Below, piece by piece: positions 32,855 to 40,271 of a DNA stretch of 64,000 bases. The translations under genes and the position numbers were made by a program. This DNA is from Aureimonas psammosilenae. GTDB taxonomy: Bacteria; Pseudomonadota; Alphaproteobacteria; Rhizobiales; Rhizobiaceae. The notes beneath the pieces are model-generated. The model made no database searches and had not been told where the DNA came from. It was given only the letters and a program-made list of their open reading frames with translations. The stretch is taken from NCBI RefSeq assembly GCF_009176975.1, contig NZ_WEZG01000002.1, forward strand, positions 248,001-312,000. Reading direction: 5' to 3'. How positions within the stretch are numbered: the first letter of the stretch is position 1; each line of letters starts with the position of its first letter.

Positions 32855-33283
32855 ATGTCCGTCACATCACGTTCCGCGCACGGAACGAAGCGTTCCGAGA
32901 TTTCAATGAGCCTCGAAGCGGTCCAAGACGCTCGGTCGTGGCTGGAAGCCCTGATGCGGGTGCATCATCGCGGCCCAACGGACACGTGGACAGCAGCGCG
33001 AGATCGCGTTGCTGCCGAGATCGGGTTGGAGCGCACTTACGCCCGCCGTCTTTGGAACCGCTGGCAGGAAATGAAGGACGTGTCGGGTGGTGCCTACAAG
33101 GCTCTTCTCGAAGCCTACGAAGCCGAATGCCTCAAGCATGAGAACGCAGCCCTTCGATATCGGGAGCTGCGCATGGGGAAGAACGATGGTTGCGAAACTC
33201 ACCAAGAACCTCCTCTGGCGGGCGCTGGAATGGCTGCGATGGAGAGCCAGTCGTCGCAAGCCGGAGCCCGAGCCGGCGTCTGA
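32855..33283 (+). CDS. phage protein with helical DNA-binding-like core
   Basis: This protein has about 142 residues. A conserved-looking core at 18-95 contains SLEAVQDARSWLEALM, then RDRVAAEIGLERTYARRLWNR, which is helix-turn-helix-like, and YKALLEAYEAECLKHE. I take the ATG at 32855, with GGAG nine bases upstream; the ATG at 32906 is also possible and trims a polar N-terminus. The C-terminal 30 residues overlap the next gene. A regulator is likely. Confidence 0.65.
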   Translation: MSVTSRSAHGTKRSEISMSLEAVQDARSWLEALMRVHHRGPTDTWTAARDRVAAEIGLERTYARRLWNRWQEMKDVSGGAYKALLEAYEAECLKHENAALRYRELRMGKNDGCETHQEPPLAGAGMAAMESQSSQAGARAGV

Positions 33284-33350
33284 AGAACCCACGGTGGAAG
33301 ACCTCGCCCGCCTGCATGTCGAGGGATCAACGGAGAAGGTCGGAGAATGA
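33186..33350 (+). CDS. small basic/acidic peptide of unknown function
   Basis: This 54-residue frame overlaps the end of the previous gene by 98 bases. It reads MVAKLTKNLLWRALEWLRWR, then a basic and Pro/Glu-rich linker and EPTVEDLARLHVEGS. The first part is an amphipathic, Trp-rich helix. A GGGGAAGAAC ribosome-binding site precedes the ATG, and its stop overlaps the next start codon. Moderately supported. Confidence 0.5.
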   Translation: MVAKLTKNLLWRALEWLRWRASRRKPEPEPASEEPTVEDLARLHVEGSTEKVGE

Positions 33351-33712
33351 GTAGCGTCGAAGCTCGCTTGCAGTCCGAGAATGTCCGTCTTCGCGAAGAG
33401 CGGGAGGAACTGGAAGAGCGCGTCCGGCAGCTCGAGGAGGCGCTTCGCCCGACGCGCACCTTGCCGACCGATTGGAAGCTGTCAGCGCAGGAGACGCGCT
33501 TCGTCTTGGCGCTTCTGGCTCGCGATGTCGTGCCGTTCCACGCCATGAACGAGGCCATTCGCGTCAGCCAGCACGCATTCTGCGAGAACCACTGCCACGT
33601 CGTGGCTGGTCGTGTGCGCCGGAAGGTCGAAGGCGTGATGGCCATCGAGACCGTTCGTCAGCGGGGTTTCCGCCTTCGCGATCGTCAACGCGTTGCCGAG
33701 ATGGTGGCATGA
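33347..33712 (+). CDS. coiled coil plus OmpR-type winged-helix protein
   Basis: This 121-residue protein has residues 5-32 as a coiled coil (LQSENVRLREEREELEERVR). Residues 42-115 resemble the C-terminal DNA-binding domain of OmpR/PhoB regulators: LSAQETRFVLALLARD, VVAGRVRRKVEG and IETVRQRGFRLRD, matching the family pattern L-x-xxE-x-x-LL, RRK and T-x-RG-G-RL. No receiver domain is present; the coiled coil replaces it. It probably controls phage or host promoters. Confidence 0.7.
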   Translation: MSSVEARLQSENVRLREEREELEERVRQLEEALRPTRTLPTDWKLSAQETRFVLALLARDVVPFHAMNEAIRVSQHAFCENHCHVVAGRVRRKVEGVMAIETVRQRGFRLRDRQRVAEMVA

Positions 33713-34080
33713 TCGGGCTTCTCGCGCACCGGATTGAGCTTTCCCCGCTCGACGACCGAACGCTTGCCGATGGCATAGCGGCCATGATCCAGGAGCAAGC
33801 CGCCTGCGGGGCAAGCGTTCGCCTGCCGTTTCTGCCGTGCGTCCTCGACGAATACGACTTGGCTCGCGCCTTCGTCCTGTTCCTTCTCCCTGACGTCGTG
33901 ATGGACGTTCGCGAGGCTTTGCCGGGCGGGCGGTTCTTCTATGCGTTGGTCGACGCCACTGACGGATCGGCTCCGCCGTTCGCCGCTGTCGCACGCACAC
34001 GCCAGCGAGCTTTGATCGCGGCAGGTCTTCGCGCTTTCGATCACCAGCACAGCGCGATCGCACAGGCGGAGGCCGCCTGA
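33709..34080 (+). CDS. phage protein of unknown function
   Basis: This 123-residue protein reads LSPLDDRTLADGIAAMIQEQ, then FLPDVVMDVREALPGGRF and AAVARTRQRALIAAGLRAFD. It is alpha/beta in appearance with no recognised motif. Start ATG overlaps the previous stop and its stop overlaps the next start (TGATG), so the genes are coupled. Confidence 0.65.
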   Translation: MIGLLAHRIELSPLDDRTLADGIAAMIQEQAACGASVRLPFLPCVLDEYDLARAFVLFLLPDVVMDVREALPGGRFFYALVDATDGSAPPFAAVARTRQRALIAAGLRAFDHQHSAIAQAEAA

Positions 34081-34559
34081 TGGCCCGCTTCCGCTGGACC
34101 GAAGAAGCCATCGCCGAACTGCGCCGGCAGATGAACCTCGAAAAGACCTACGCGCAGATCGCCAAGCTCCTCGGCTGCTCCGAGAACGGCGTGCGGATCA
34201 AGGTCTCTCGCCTCGGCTGGGGCGGGCGGATTGGATACCTCGCAAGTCGGCGAATGAAGGGCAAGAAACGTCCGCTGTCGGTCCGGTTGAAAATCGCCAA
34301 GGCCAGCAAGGCGCGCACCTCAACGCCCGAACATCGCGAGCGCTTCCGGCAGGCAGTTGGCAGCCCGGAGATAGAGGCCAAGCGCCTCGCGGCCCTGACG
34401 GCGCACTACGACGCGCGCCGCGGCGGCCCGCTCTCTCCGCATCTGCGCGAAGCCTATGCCCTGGCGCGCTCTCAACACTTCTCCGCCCGCGAGGCCTATG
34501 CCGTCGCGATCTCTTCCGACAGACAGAAAGGCAGTGACCATGTCGCGCGCAAAGCGTGA
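34080..34559 (+). CDS. SANT/GcrA-like helix-turn-helix phage protein
   Basis: This 159-residue protein starts RFRWTEEAIAELRRQMNLEK, then TYAQIAKLLGCSENGVRIKV and SRLGWGG, an SANT-like or GcrA-like helix-turn-helix common in alphaproteobacterial phages. The rest is basic (RRMKGKKRPLSVRLKIAKAS) and helical, and it ends ARSQHFSAREAYAVAISSD. DNA binding is likely; role unknown. Confidence 0.7.
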   Translation: MARFRWTEEAIAELRRQMNLEKTYAQIAKLLGCSENGVRIKVSRLGWGGRIGYLASRRMKGKKRPLSVRLKIAKASKARTSTPEHRERFRQAVGSPEIEAKRLAALTAHYDARRGGPLSPHLREAYALARSQHFSAREAYAVAISSDRQKGSDHVARKA

Positions 34560-35112
34560 GACCTCCAGTGCTGGCGAGTCCGCTGGCGTCGGGCACAACT
34601 CTATCAGCCCCGATCAGCGTCATGCGCTGATGCTGATGCATCGCCGGCGCTTCAAGGCGCTGGACGCGGACAAGAAGCGGATCGCCTCCGAGCTGCAGAA
34701 GCTCGGCAAGGTCGTGAAGGCCGATCTCGGTGAGCACGGCCTGGACCAGATCAAGACGCACATCGCGATGGAAACGCCGGAAGGTCGCGAGAAGACCGAG
34801 GCTCGGATCGCCGCGCTGCGCGAGGTGGCATCTTGGGCGGTCGGTGAGAACGGCCAGTTCGACATGTTCACCGAGAAGAAGCCGTCCGGCGACAGCCAAG
34901 CGTTCATGGACGGCAAGATTGCGGGCATGGACGACGAGCCCTGCCGGTCGCCCTACGCCGAAAACACGGCCGATGGCGAGGACTGGATCAAGGGCTGGCA
35001 CAAGGGCGCGGCGGTCCTGAAGGAGCTTCTCGCGTCCCGTGCCACGGCCGAACTGATCGAAGGCGCCGGCCACGACGAGGGCGGCGATCTCGACGATGGC
35101 GAGGGCGCATGA
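34540..35112 (+). CDS. GapR-like helical domain fused to ribosome-modulation-factor-like domain
   Basis: This 190-residue protein has residues 15-110 as a long helical region. It begins GVGHNSISPDQRHALMLMH and continues with ADKKRIASELQKLGKVVKAD, reminiscent of DUF2312/GapR-type proteins, which track along over-twisted DNA. Residues about 120-158 read AFMDGKIAGMDDEPCRSPYA then ENTADGEDWIKGWHKGA. The G-x3-G, C-x2-PY and W-x2-GW spacing is that of ribosome modulation factor. The end is acidic. I take the ATG at 34540, inside the end of the gene before. The fusion may bind ribosomes or nucleoid; no direct evidence. Confidence 0.68.
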   Translation: MSRAKRETSSAGESAGVGHNSISPDQRHALMLMHRRRFKALDADKKRIASELQKLGKVVKADLGEHGLDQIKTHIAMETPEGREKTEARIAALREVASWAVGENGQFDMFTEKKPSGDSQAFMDGKIAGMDDEPCRSPYAENTADGEDWIKGWHKGAAVLKELLASRATAELIEGAGHDEGGDLDDGEGA

Positions 35113-35711
35113 CGCTGATCCTCGGTCTTGATCCAGCGCAGGTCACTGGCATCGCGCTCTACGACACTGCGCGCAGCCTTTCGGCGATCCAGGTCAACAC
35201 CTTCAAGGCCGCCGGCGATTGCTTCGAAGAGAAGGGCGGCTCCATTGGCCGCCAGCTTTTCGGCCTTATCCGCTCGCTGGAGCGTGACGGCCGCCGCCCG
35301 GCGCTGATCGCAATGGAAGCGCCGCTTCGGCAGAAGGTCGGCATCAAGCGCAAGACCACCTTCATGGGCCAAGCGGGGGACGACGAGCCGGCGGCGGACG
35401 GCGGTGGGCTGAACGCCGTCATCTCCTCCAACCAGATCACCGGCGCGATCATGTGCGTCGTGGCGGTCAAGGACATCCCCTTTGTCATCCTGTCCTCGTC
35501 GACGTGGCGGAAGGCGTTCCTCGGCTTCGGCACGCACAAGGGATGGACTCGCGACGACTGGAAGAAGGCGGTTCGCCAGCAGTGCGCCCGCGAGAAGATC
35601 GCGGTGACCAACAACGACCAAGCGGACGCGGTGGGCATCGCGATCGCCGCCAAGAACACCGACACGTTCCGCCATATCGAATACGAGCGCAGCAGGCAGG
35701 TGGCGGCATGA
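35109..35711 (+). CDS. RuvC-like Holliday-junction resolvase
   Basis: This 200-residue RNase H-fold protein has metal ligands visible at Asp8 in ILGLDPAQVTGIAL, Glu70 in LIAMEAPL, and Asp170 and Asp173 in NNDQADAVGIAIA. It should resolve branched DNA formed during replication or recombination. A loop at 80-105 (RKTTFMGQAGDDE...) is longer than in cellular RuvC. Four-base overlaps connect it to the gene before and to dnaB after it, which fits a replication and recombination role. Confidence 0.85.
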   Translation: MTLILGLDPAQVTGIALYDTARSLSAIQVNTFKAAGDCFEEKGGSIGRQLFGLIRSLERDGRRPALIAMEAPLRQKVGIKRKTTFMGQAGDDEPAADGGGLNAVISSNQITGAIMCVVAVKDIPFVILSSSTWRKAFLGFGTHKGWTRDDWKKAVRQQCAREKIAVTNNDQADAVGIAIAAKNTDTFRHIEYERSRQVAA

Positions 35712-37129
35712 ACGCGCAATCCGACTTCGACATTGCCGCGATCGACAACCCGGAAGCTGAGCAGGCGCTGCTTGGAGCGATAATGCTGCACAACGATGCG
35801 GTGACGGTCGTCCGATCCATGCTGAAGCCCGAACACTTCAGCGAGCCGCTTCACCAGCGCGCCTATGCCGTCATCGTCGAGATGGTGGACAAGGGCGATC
35901 ACGCCACGCCGATCACCGTGCGGCCGTTCCTAGGGGCCAAGGACGACAAGATCGGGGACATCACCCTCGCGCAGTACCTCGCGCGCCTCGTCAGCGAAGG
36001 GACCGGCGCCTATTCGGTGAAGGGGCAGGCGAAGGCGGTTCTGGAGTCCTGGCAGCGCCGCATGATCGTTGCCGAGTGCCGCGATATGATCAAGCGCGCC
36101 TGCGAGGCAAGCCCGTCCGACGAGCCGGGAAGCATGGCGGCGTCGCTCGGTGACCGGATCGTGGACATCGTCAATGCCGGCGTCGATGCGAAGAAGTCCC
36201 GCCAGTATGGCGACCTGCTGCACGCTGCCATGGAGACGGTGCAGGCGCGCCGCAACGACGACAGCGGCCTGATCCGGTGGTTTCTACCCGAGGTGAACGC
36301 TGTGGTCGGCGCCGTGCGGCCGGGCAACCTCGTCGGGCTCATGTCGGACAGTGGCGGCGGCAAGACAAGCTTCTCCGCCTCTCAATGCCGCTTCGCTGCC
36401 GAGGCCGGTATCCCCACCGCCTTCTTCTCCATCGAGGTCACCGAAGATGAGGCCGCGCTTCAGATGGCGGCCCAGCGCATCGGCGTCTCCATGGGCGAGA
36501 TCGACGAATGGGACCTGCGCCGCGGCAAGATGGAAGCGCTCGTTGATGAGCAGGCCTCCGGCGCGCACCTGCCTCTCGTTATCGAAGGCTTTGCCGAAGC
36601 GAACATCGCGGAGATCCGCAACCGCATCCTCATCCTGAAGAAGCGCATGGGCCTGCGGTTCGTGATGATCGACCACGCTAAGATGATCGACCTGCCTGGG
36701 CGAGGAAACGACCTCTTCGCAGAGCGGGTGAACAAGCTCTACCGCGAGCTGAAGTCCATCGCCAAGGCGACTGGGGTGGCGATCGTCATCCTCATCCAGC
36801 GCAACGACGACTGGAAGCGCCGCGCGTCGCCCAAGCCCGTCCCAAGCGATGCCTATGGCGGCGGATCGGTGAAACAGAACCTCGACGTCTTCTTCTCGCT
36901 CTACCGGCCCGAGCCGCTTTTTCGCGACATGTACAGCGTCGAGGGAAGTTCGAAGGGCCGTGACGAACTCGCAGACAAGATCGAACGCTGCAAGGGCCTC
37001 GCCTGGATCATCAACCACAAGCGCCGGCGCGGCGAACCCATGAAGTCGGAGCGGGTGCGGTTCGAGGCCGAACTGACGCTGTTCAAGTCCGACGCGCCCG
37101 ATGTCGATCTGCCGGCGGAGCTGTTCTGA
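35708..37129 (+). CDS. dnaB: replicative DNA helicase, DnaB family
   Basis: This 473-residue phage helicase has an N-terminal domain (about 10-120) with NPEAEQALLGAIMLHNDAV, and a RecA-like ATPase from about 185. Its Walker A segment is MSDSGGGKTSF (Lys219), with Ser instead of the first Gly. The sensor and Walker B region is LRFVMIDHAKMIDLPG, then VAIVILIQRNDDWKRR and DAYGGGSVKQNLDVFF, which is the DnaB arginine-finger region. It would load at a phage origin, possibly with the helix-turn-helix protein at 26916. No primase domain is fused. Confidence 0.92.
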   Translation: MNAQSDFDIAAIDNPEAEQALLGAIMLHNDAVTVVRSMLKPEHFSEPLHQRAYAVIVEMVDKGDHATPITVRPFLGAKDDKIGDITLAQYLARLVSEGTGAYSVKGQAKAVLESWQRRMIVAECRDMIKRACEASPSDEPGSMAASLGDRIVDIVNAGVDAKKSRQYGDLLHAAMETVQARRNDDSGLIRWFLPEVNAVVGAVRPGNLVGLMSDSGGGKTSFSASQCRFAAEAGIPTAFFSIEVTEDEAALQMAAQRIGVSMGEIDEWDLRRGKMEALVDEQASGAHLPLVIEGFAEANIAEIRNRILILKKRMGLRFVMIDHAKMIDLPGRGNDLFAERVNKLYRELKSIAKATGVAIVILIQRNDDWKRRASPKPVPSDAYGGGSVKQNLDVFFSLYRPEPLFRDMYSVEGSSKGRDELADKIERCKGLAWIINHKRRRGEPMKSERVRFEAELTLFKSDAPDVDLPAELF

Positions 37130-37497
37130 TGGGCTACATCCCTGGCAAGAGCCACGTCGAAGCGCAGGAATGGGGCAGGGGCTGGATCGCCCTATGGGCC
37201 GGCTTCGGTCACACCCGCCTGCGACACGTCTCCGGGCCCGATAAGCGCGCCAAGCAGTTCCCATGCAAGGCGGAGGCGCTGGAGGCCGGCATCGCCGCCC
37301 TGCGCGCTCATGAGCCCGACATCAAGACCACGGCGAAGGTCGAAGAGCACGATCCGATCGGCGACAAGCTGGCAGCCGAAATCGGCTCCTTCCGCGAGCG
37401 GCGGGAGATCGACAATCGCACGCTGCGCCGGACCGTGTTCCGCGGACTCGGCAAAGGGTCCGTCGCAGTCGAGACCGTGAAGAGGAGGGGGGCGTGA
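37129..37497 (+). CDS. phage protein of unknown function
   Basis: This 122-residue protein begins SHVEAQEWGRGWIALWAGFG, then KRAKQFPCKAEALEAGIAAL and a basic C-terminus. Small proteins of this shape accompany phage helicase genes, but I do not recognise the family. It shares one base with the dnaB stop codon. Confidence 0.65.
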   Translation: MGYIPGKSHVEAQEWGRGWIALWAGFGHTRLRHVSGPDKRAKQFPCKAEALEAGIAALRAHEPDIKTTAKVEEHDPIGDKLAAEIGSFRERREIDNRTLRRTVFRGLGKGSVAVETVKRRGA

Positions 37498-37721
37498 ACC
37501 TGCAAGATTTGAACAGCGCTCACCGCTGCATGATGCGTCAGCTCCATCGGCACTGCGGAGAAGAGAATTTCGCTGAGGATATTCTGACGCTTCTCGCAGG
37601 CATGGCCGCGGAAACGATCAACAACTTGGCAAAGCCAGGGCATGAAGATGCACTCGCAAGCGCATTCTCGCGGCTGATCCAAGAGCAGATGGAGAGCATG
37701 GCGAAGGAGCGCATTCCTTGA
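37494..37721 (+). CDS. small helical phage protein
   Basis: This 75-residue protein reads LNSAHRCMMRQLHRHCGEEN, then FAEDILTLLAGMAAETINNL and SAFSRLIQEQMESM. It is all helical. Start GTG in a GTGA overlap with the gene before; its stop overlaps the TTG of the next. Not recognised. Confidence 0.6.
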   Translation: MNLQDLNSAHRCMMRQLHRHCGEENFAEDILTLLAGMAAETINNLAKPGHEDALASAFSRLIQEQMESMAKERIP

Positions 37722-38047
37722 CCCGCGAGCATCTCCCCAACCGCCGCATGTCCGAAAGCCACGACCTTCGCTTCCAGGGCATGGACGTGCAGGTCTCCTT
37801 TGGCTTCACCGACGACCTGCGCATCACCGAGGTGTTCGCCAGCACTCGGAAGGTCGGCACCACCTTCGACACCATGGTGCGCGACACGGCCGTGCTTTTG
37901 TCGATCAACCTGCAATATGGCGCCACGCCAACCGTGCTGGAACGCTCCCTCACCATGACCGAGGAGGGCAAGCCGGAAGGATTCGCCGGCCTCATCATCC
38001 AGACCATCAAGCAGCGCGAGGCGGAGATCCGCGAGAAGGCGGCATGA
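37718..38047 (+). CDS. TSCPD-like domain protein
   Basis: This 109-residue protein has a core (about 22-95) reading FGFTDDLRITEVFASTRKVG, then FDTMVRDTAVLLSINLQYGA and PTVLERSLTM. This matches the TSCPD domain found at the C-terminus of vitamin-B12-dependent ribonucleotide reductase (VF-x-x-x-KxG, then helix and S-x-x-LQYG-x-P). Stand-alone TSCPD proteins in phages are unexplained; an RNR-modulating role is inference. Start TTG at 37718 overlaps the preceding stop; the ATG at 37748 is an alternative. Confidence 0.72.
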   Translation: MTREHLPNRRMSESHDLRFQGMDVQVSFGFTDDLRITEVFASTRKVGTTFDTMVRDTAVLLSINLQYGATPTVLERSLTMTEEGKPEGFAGLIIQTIKQREAEIREKAA

Positions 38048-38286
38048 CCAATGACGTCCTTGAACAGATCGCGCACGACCTGTCCGGCGACCTCTTGAAC
38101 CGCGTGAAGGACGCTGGTGGTCGCCCGGAGGACGCGATACTCGCCACCGAGGCCTTGTGTGCCTACGTGCTGAACGCTCTCGTGGTGCCAGGCAACGACC
38201 ATGACGTGATCGAAGACGTGACAGGGGGCATTGCCATCGCGCTCGTCCAAGCACGCAAGGCCGCGCCGGCGGAGACGCGCCATTGA
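38044..38286 (+). CDS. small helical phage protein
   Basis: This 80-residue protein reads VLEQIAHDLSGDLLNRVKDA, then DAILATEALCAYVLNALVVP and an acidic helix. No motif recognised. ATGA overlap with the TSCPD gene. Confidence 0.6.
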   Translation: MTNDVLEQIAHDLSGDLLNRVKDAGGRPEDAILATEALCAYVLNALVVPGNDHDVIEDVTGGIAIALVQARKAAPAETRH

Positions 38287-38741
38287 TCGATGCGAGGGTG
38301 CCCCTTCTCTTGGCCGAATACGGCATCACGGCGGTGGATCGGCACCAGCGGCCGGACATTGGAGAGACGCGCGCTGTAGGGGCATTCTCGCGTATTCTCA
38401 GGCGCTTTGGAGAGGATCACACCCGCCTCGTCCTATCGACCCTCGCTGAAACCGAGAACAACAAAGCGGTGCTGGACGAGGCGACGATATGGGCGACTTC
38501 CGATCTTGTCCGCGCCTGCCGACAGATCATCGAGAAGGATGCGGGCGCTTGGCTGGCGCTGTGGGACGCAATGCCCCTCGGCCAGCTTCATGCTCTGTGC
38601 TCCGATCTCTCCGGGATCACCCGCGTGCGGGAGGCCATGGTCGGGGTAATCTACGAGCGCATCGTCCGCCGGTTTGGAAAGAATGCAGCGCAGCCCGATC
38701 TCTTCGATGATCGCGGACCATACGGGAAGGCAGCACGATGA
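38283..38741 (+). CDS. phage protein of unknown function
   Basis: This 152-residue helical protein contains FSRILRRFGEDHTRLVLSTL, EATIWATSDLVRACRQII and WDAMPLGQLHALCSDLSGIT. The G-x-DH-x-R-LVL and W-A-S-D-L pattern recurs in alphaproteobacterial phages near DUF6362 genes; function unknown. Start TTG in a TTGA overlap. Confidence 0.65.
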   Translation: MIDARVPLLLAEYGITAVDRHQRPDIGETRAVGAFSRILRRFGEDHTRLVLSTLAETENNKAVLDEATIWATSDLVRACRQIIEKDAGAWLALWDAMPLGQLHALCSDLSGITRVREAMVGVIYERIVRRFGKNAAQPDLFDDRGPYGKAAR

Positions 38742-39418
38742 CCCAGCATGAGATCAGCACCCGCGCCGATATCGAAGAACGGTTTCAGCGCGCCGCGCGC
38801 ACCGAGCGTCTTCGCAGGGTGGACGGTGTGGGCCCCGCCAGGGAGCGCAGTTCGATGCCAGCCTATACCCACGACTGGGCAGACAAGAACGGCTGGGGCT
38901 CGGAGCGCCTGAAAGAGGAGCGCAAGGACTTCTTCCGAACCCTCGAGAACGGCATCACGGCGCAGGACATCACAGCGATGGAGGAGTGCGAGCGCTGGAC
39001 GGCGGATTTCGTGGACAACCCGAAGCACCGGCGGGCACTATGGGCATGGGCCGCGTCCAAGGTCGGAGGGATGAGGTTCAAGGACTGGGCCACCCGCGAA
39101 AGCACCAACGTGAAAACGGCTCGCGAGTGGAAAAACGCTGCCATTGACAGGGTTTATGCCCGCCTCGGTCTCAACAGCTTCCAGCGGCAGGAAGGTGGCG
39201 AAAACGGGGGGTTCACTGGATGCCCGGTTTCGACCTATCTTCCAGCTACAGTCGAAAATGATGCGCGGACGGCAACACCACCCACATGGCGGGACGAGTG
39301 GAGCCTAGAGCCCATCTTCGACAAGCCGAACCGGCGGTTCTTCCGGCACGGTGACGCCAAGCCCGTTCACATGCCAGAGCTTCACGAGGAGCCGAAGGCA
39401 AAGCGAAAAGCGGCGTGA
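38738..39418 (+). CDS. DUF6362-like phage protein, last gene of early operon
   Basis: This 226-residue protein starts TRADIEERFQRAARTERLRR and includes ERWTADFVDNPKHRRALWAW, SKVGGMRFKDWATRE and KTAREWKNAAIDRVYARLG. It resembles DUF6362-type phage proteins (recalled from memory), which have a helix-turn-helix-like middle. The C-terminus is basic. As the last gene before a terminator and before the late block, it could be the late regulator. That role is inference. Confidence 0.68.
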   Translation: MTQHEISTRADIEERFQRAARTERLRRVDGVGPARERSSMPAYTHDWADKNGWGSERLKEERKDFFRTLENGITAQDITAMEECERWTADFVDNPKHRRALWAWAASKVGGMRFKDWATRESTNVKTAREWKNAAIDRVYARLGLNSFQRQEGGENGGFTGCPVSTYLPATVENDARTATPPTWRDEWSLEPIFDKPNRRFFRHGDAKPVHMPELHEEPKAKRKAA

Positions 39419-39428
39419 GAGAGTTTCG

Positions 39429-39455
39429 AGGCCCTGCACAGCGCGGGGCCTTTTC
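39429..39455 (+). terminator. terminator of the rightward early operon
   Basis: AGGCCC / GGGCCT forms a 6-bp stem with an 11-nt loop followed by TTTTC, eleven bases after the stop of the last early gene. It separates early and late blocks. The 150 bases that follow (to 39608) hold no convincing gene and could contain the late promoter. Confidence 0.75.
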
Positions 39456-39608
39456 AGTTTGAGGCGGACGGACGAGGCTTAGGCCCGTGAGGTTCGATCC
39501 AATGCGGGAGACCAGAGGCGCGCTGCTTGCCATGCGCCGCGTGTCGCCGAACCGCAGAGGGCGTGGGCCAAGCCGGGGTGGGAAGCGAGCGGTCCAGCCT
39601 CAAAGCCC

Positions 39609-39848
39609 TTACAGCGACGCGGTGGTGATCATCGGGATGTTCCCTTCAACCGCTGCTCTTCGCGCATGATCGAGGGCGCGCATACGGTTCTCTTGACTGA
39701 GCTTCTGAAGCTGCGGGATTGCGCTACGAGCGACCCGATAGCGGCCGAGCGACGGGGAAATGATCTCGTCATAGTCGCCCATGCGAGGCAGCGCTTGCTG
39801 AGCAGGTTCGCCGGTGATCAGGCACTTCGCTTCATTCTGCCAAGACAT
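39609..39848 (-). CDS. small protein with degenerate zinc-ribbon-like pattern
   Basis: This 79-residue protein on the minus strand lies between the early and late blocks. It begins SWQNEAKCLITGEPAQQALP, then DYDEIISPSLGRYRVARSAI and ALDHARRAAVEGNIPMITT. From memory similar proteins have Cys-x-x-Cys-G in both segments; here only one Cys is left (CLITG, SPSLG), so zinc binding is probably lost. I use the ATG at 39848 rather than 39860. It points away from the terminase genes. Confidence 0.7.
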   Translation of the reverse strand: MSWQNEAKCLITGEPAQQALPRMGDYDEIISPSLGRYRVARSAIPQLQKLSQENRMRALDHARRAAVEGNIPMITTASL

Positions 39849-39890
39849 GCGACGCTCCATCTAACTTAGACGAAGAGTAGAACAGGATAG

Positions 39891-40271
39891 ATGGCAGTCG
39901 GCAAGAAGACCGGAGGCCGTACCAAGGGCACCCCAAACAAGGCCACGGCCAAGCGCGAGCGAGAGATCGCAAGGGGCGGCACCACCCCGCTCGAATACAT
40001 GCTGAAGGTGATGCGCAACCCGCGCGCCGAAGGTGAGAGGCGGGACCGGATGGCCGTCGCCGCCGCGCCGTATGTGCATCCGAAGCTTTCGACCATGCAG
40101 CACTCAGGCCCGAACGGTGGGCCGATCCCGACCGTCGACCTGACGAACATGAGCACGGATGACCTTGACCGCCTCGAAGCTCTCTTCGGTCAGCTTGCCG
40201 GTTCCGCCGGCGACGATGCTGAGGGCCATTCGGGCGGAGAAGGAGAGGCGGCGCCAGCAGACGGAGCGTGA
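39891..40271 (+). CDS. terminase small subunit-like protein
   Basis: This 126-residue protein begins AVGKKTGGRTKGTPNKATAK, a basic segment widespread in phage small packaging proteins, then a helical middle (LEYMLKVMRNPRAEGERRDR, AVAAAPYVHPKL). The acidic C-terminus reads DDLDRLEALFGQLAG. First gene of the late operon and overlapping the large terminase gene by 56 bases, so it is most likely TerS, which recognises phage DNA and recruits the motor. Confidence 0.8.
   Translation: MAVGKKTGGRTKGTPNKATAKREREIARGGTTPLEYMLKVMRNPRAEGERRDRMAVAAAPYVHPKLSTMQHSGPNGGPIPTVDLTNMSTDDLDRLEALFGQLAGSAGDDAEGHSGGEGEAAPADGA

Noticed and set aside
32499-32909. Plus-strand frame with a TGATG overlap to the previous gene
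   Set aside because: Product is very rich in Pro, Arg and Ala with no natural pattern; kept only as an open question in the findings.
39488-39500. GGTTCGATCC resembling a tRNA T arm
   Set aside because: The flanking bases do not pair as a T stem and no D or anticodon arm is found upstream.
39487-39669. 60-codon plus frame between the early terminator and the late genes
   Set aside because: Arg/Pro/Gly-rich, no ribosome-binding site, and it overlaps the better-supported minus-strand gene.
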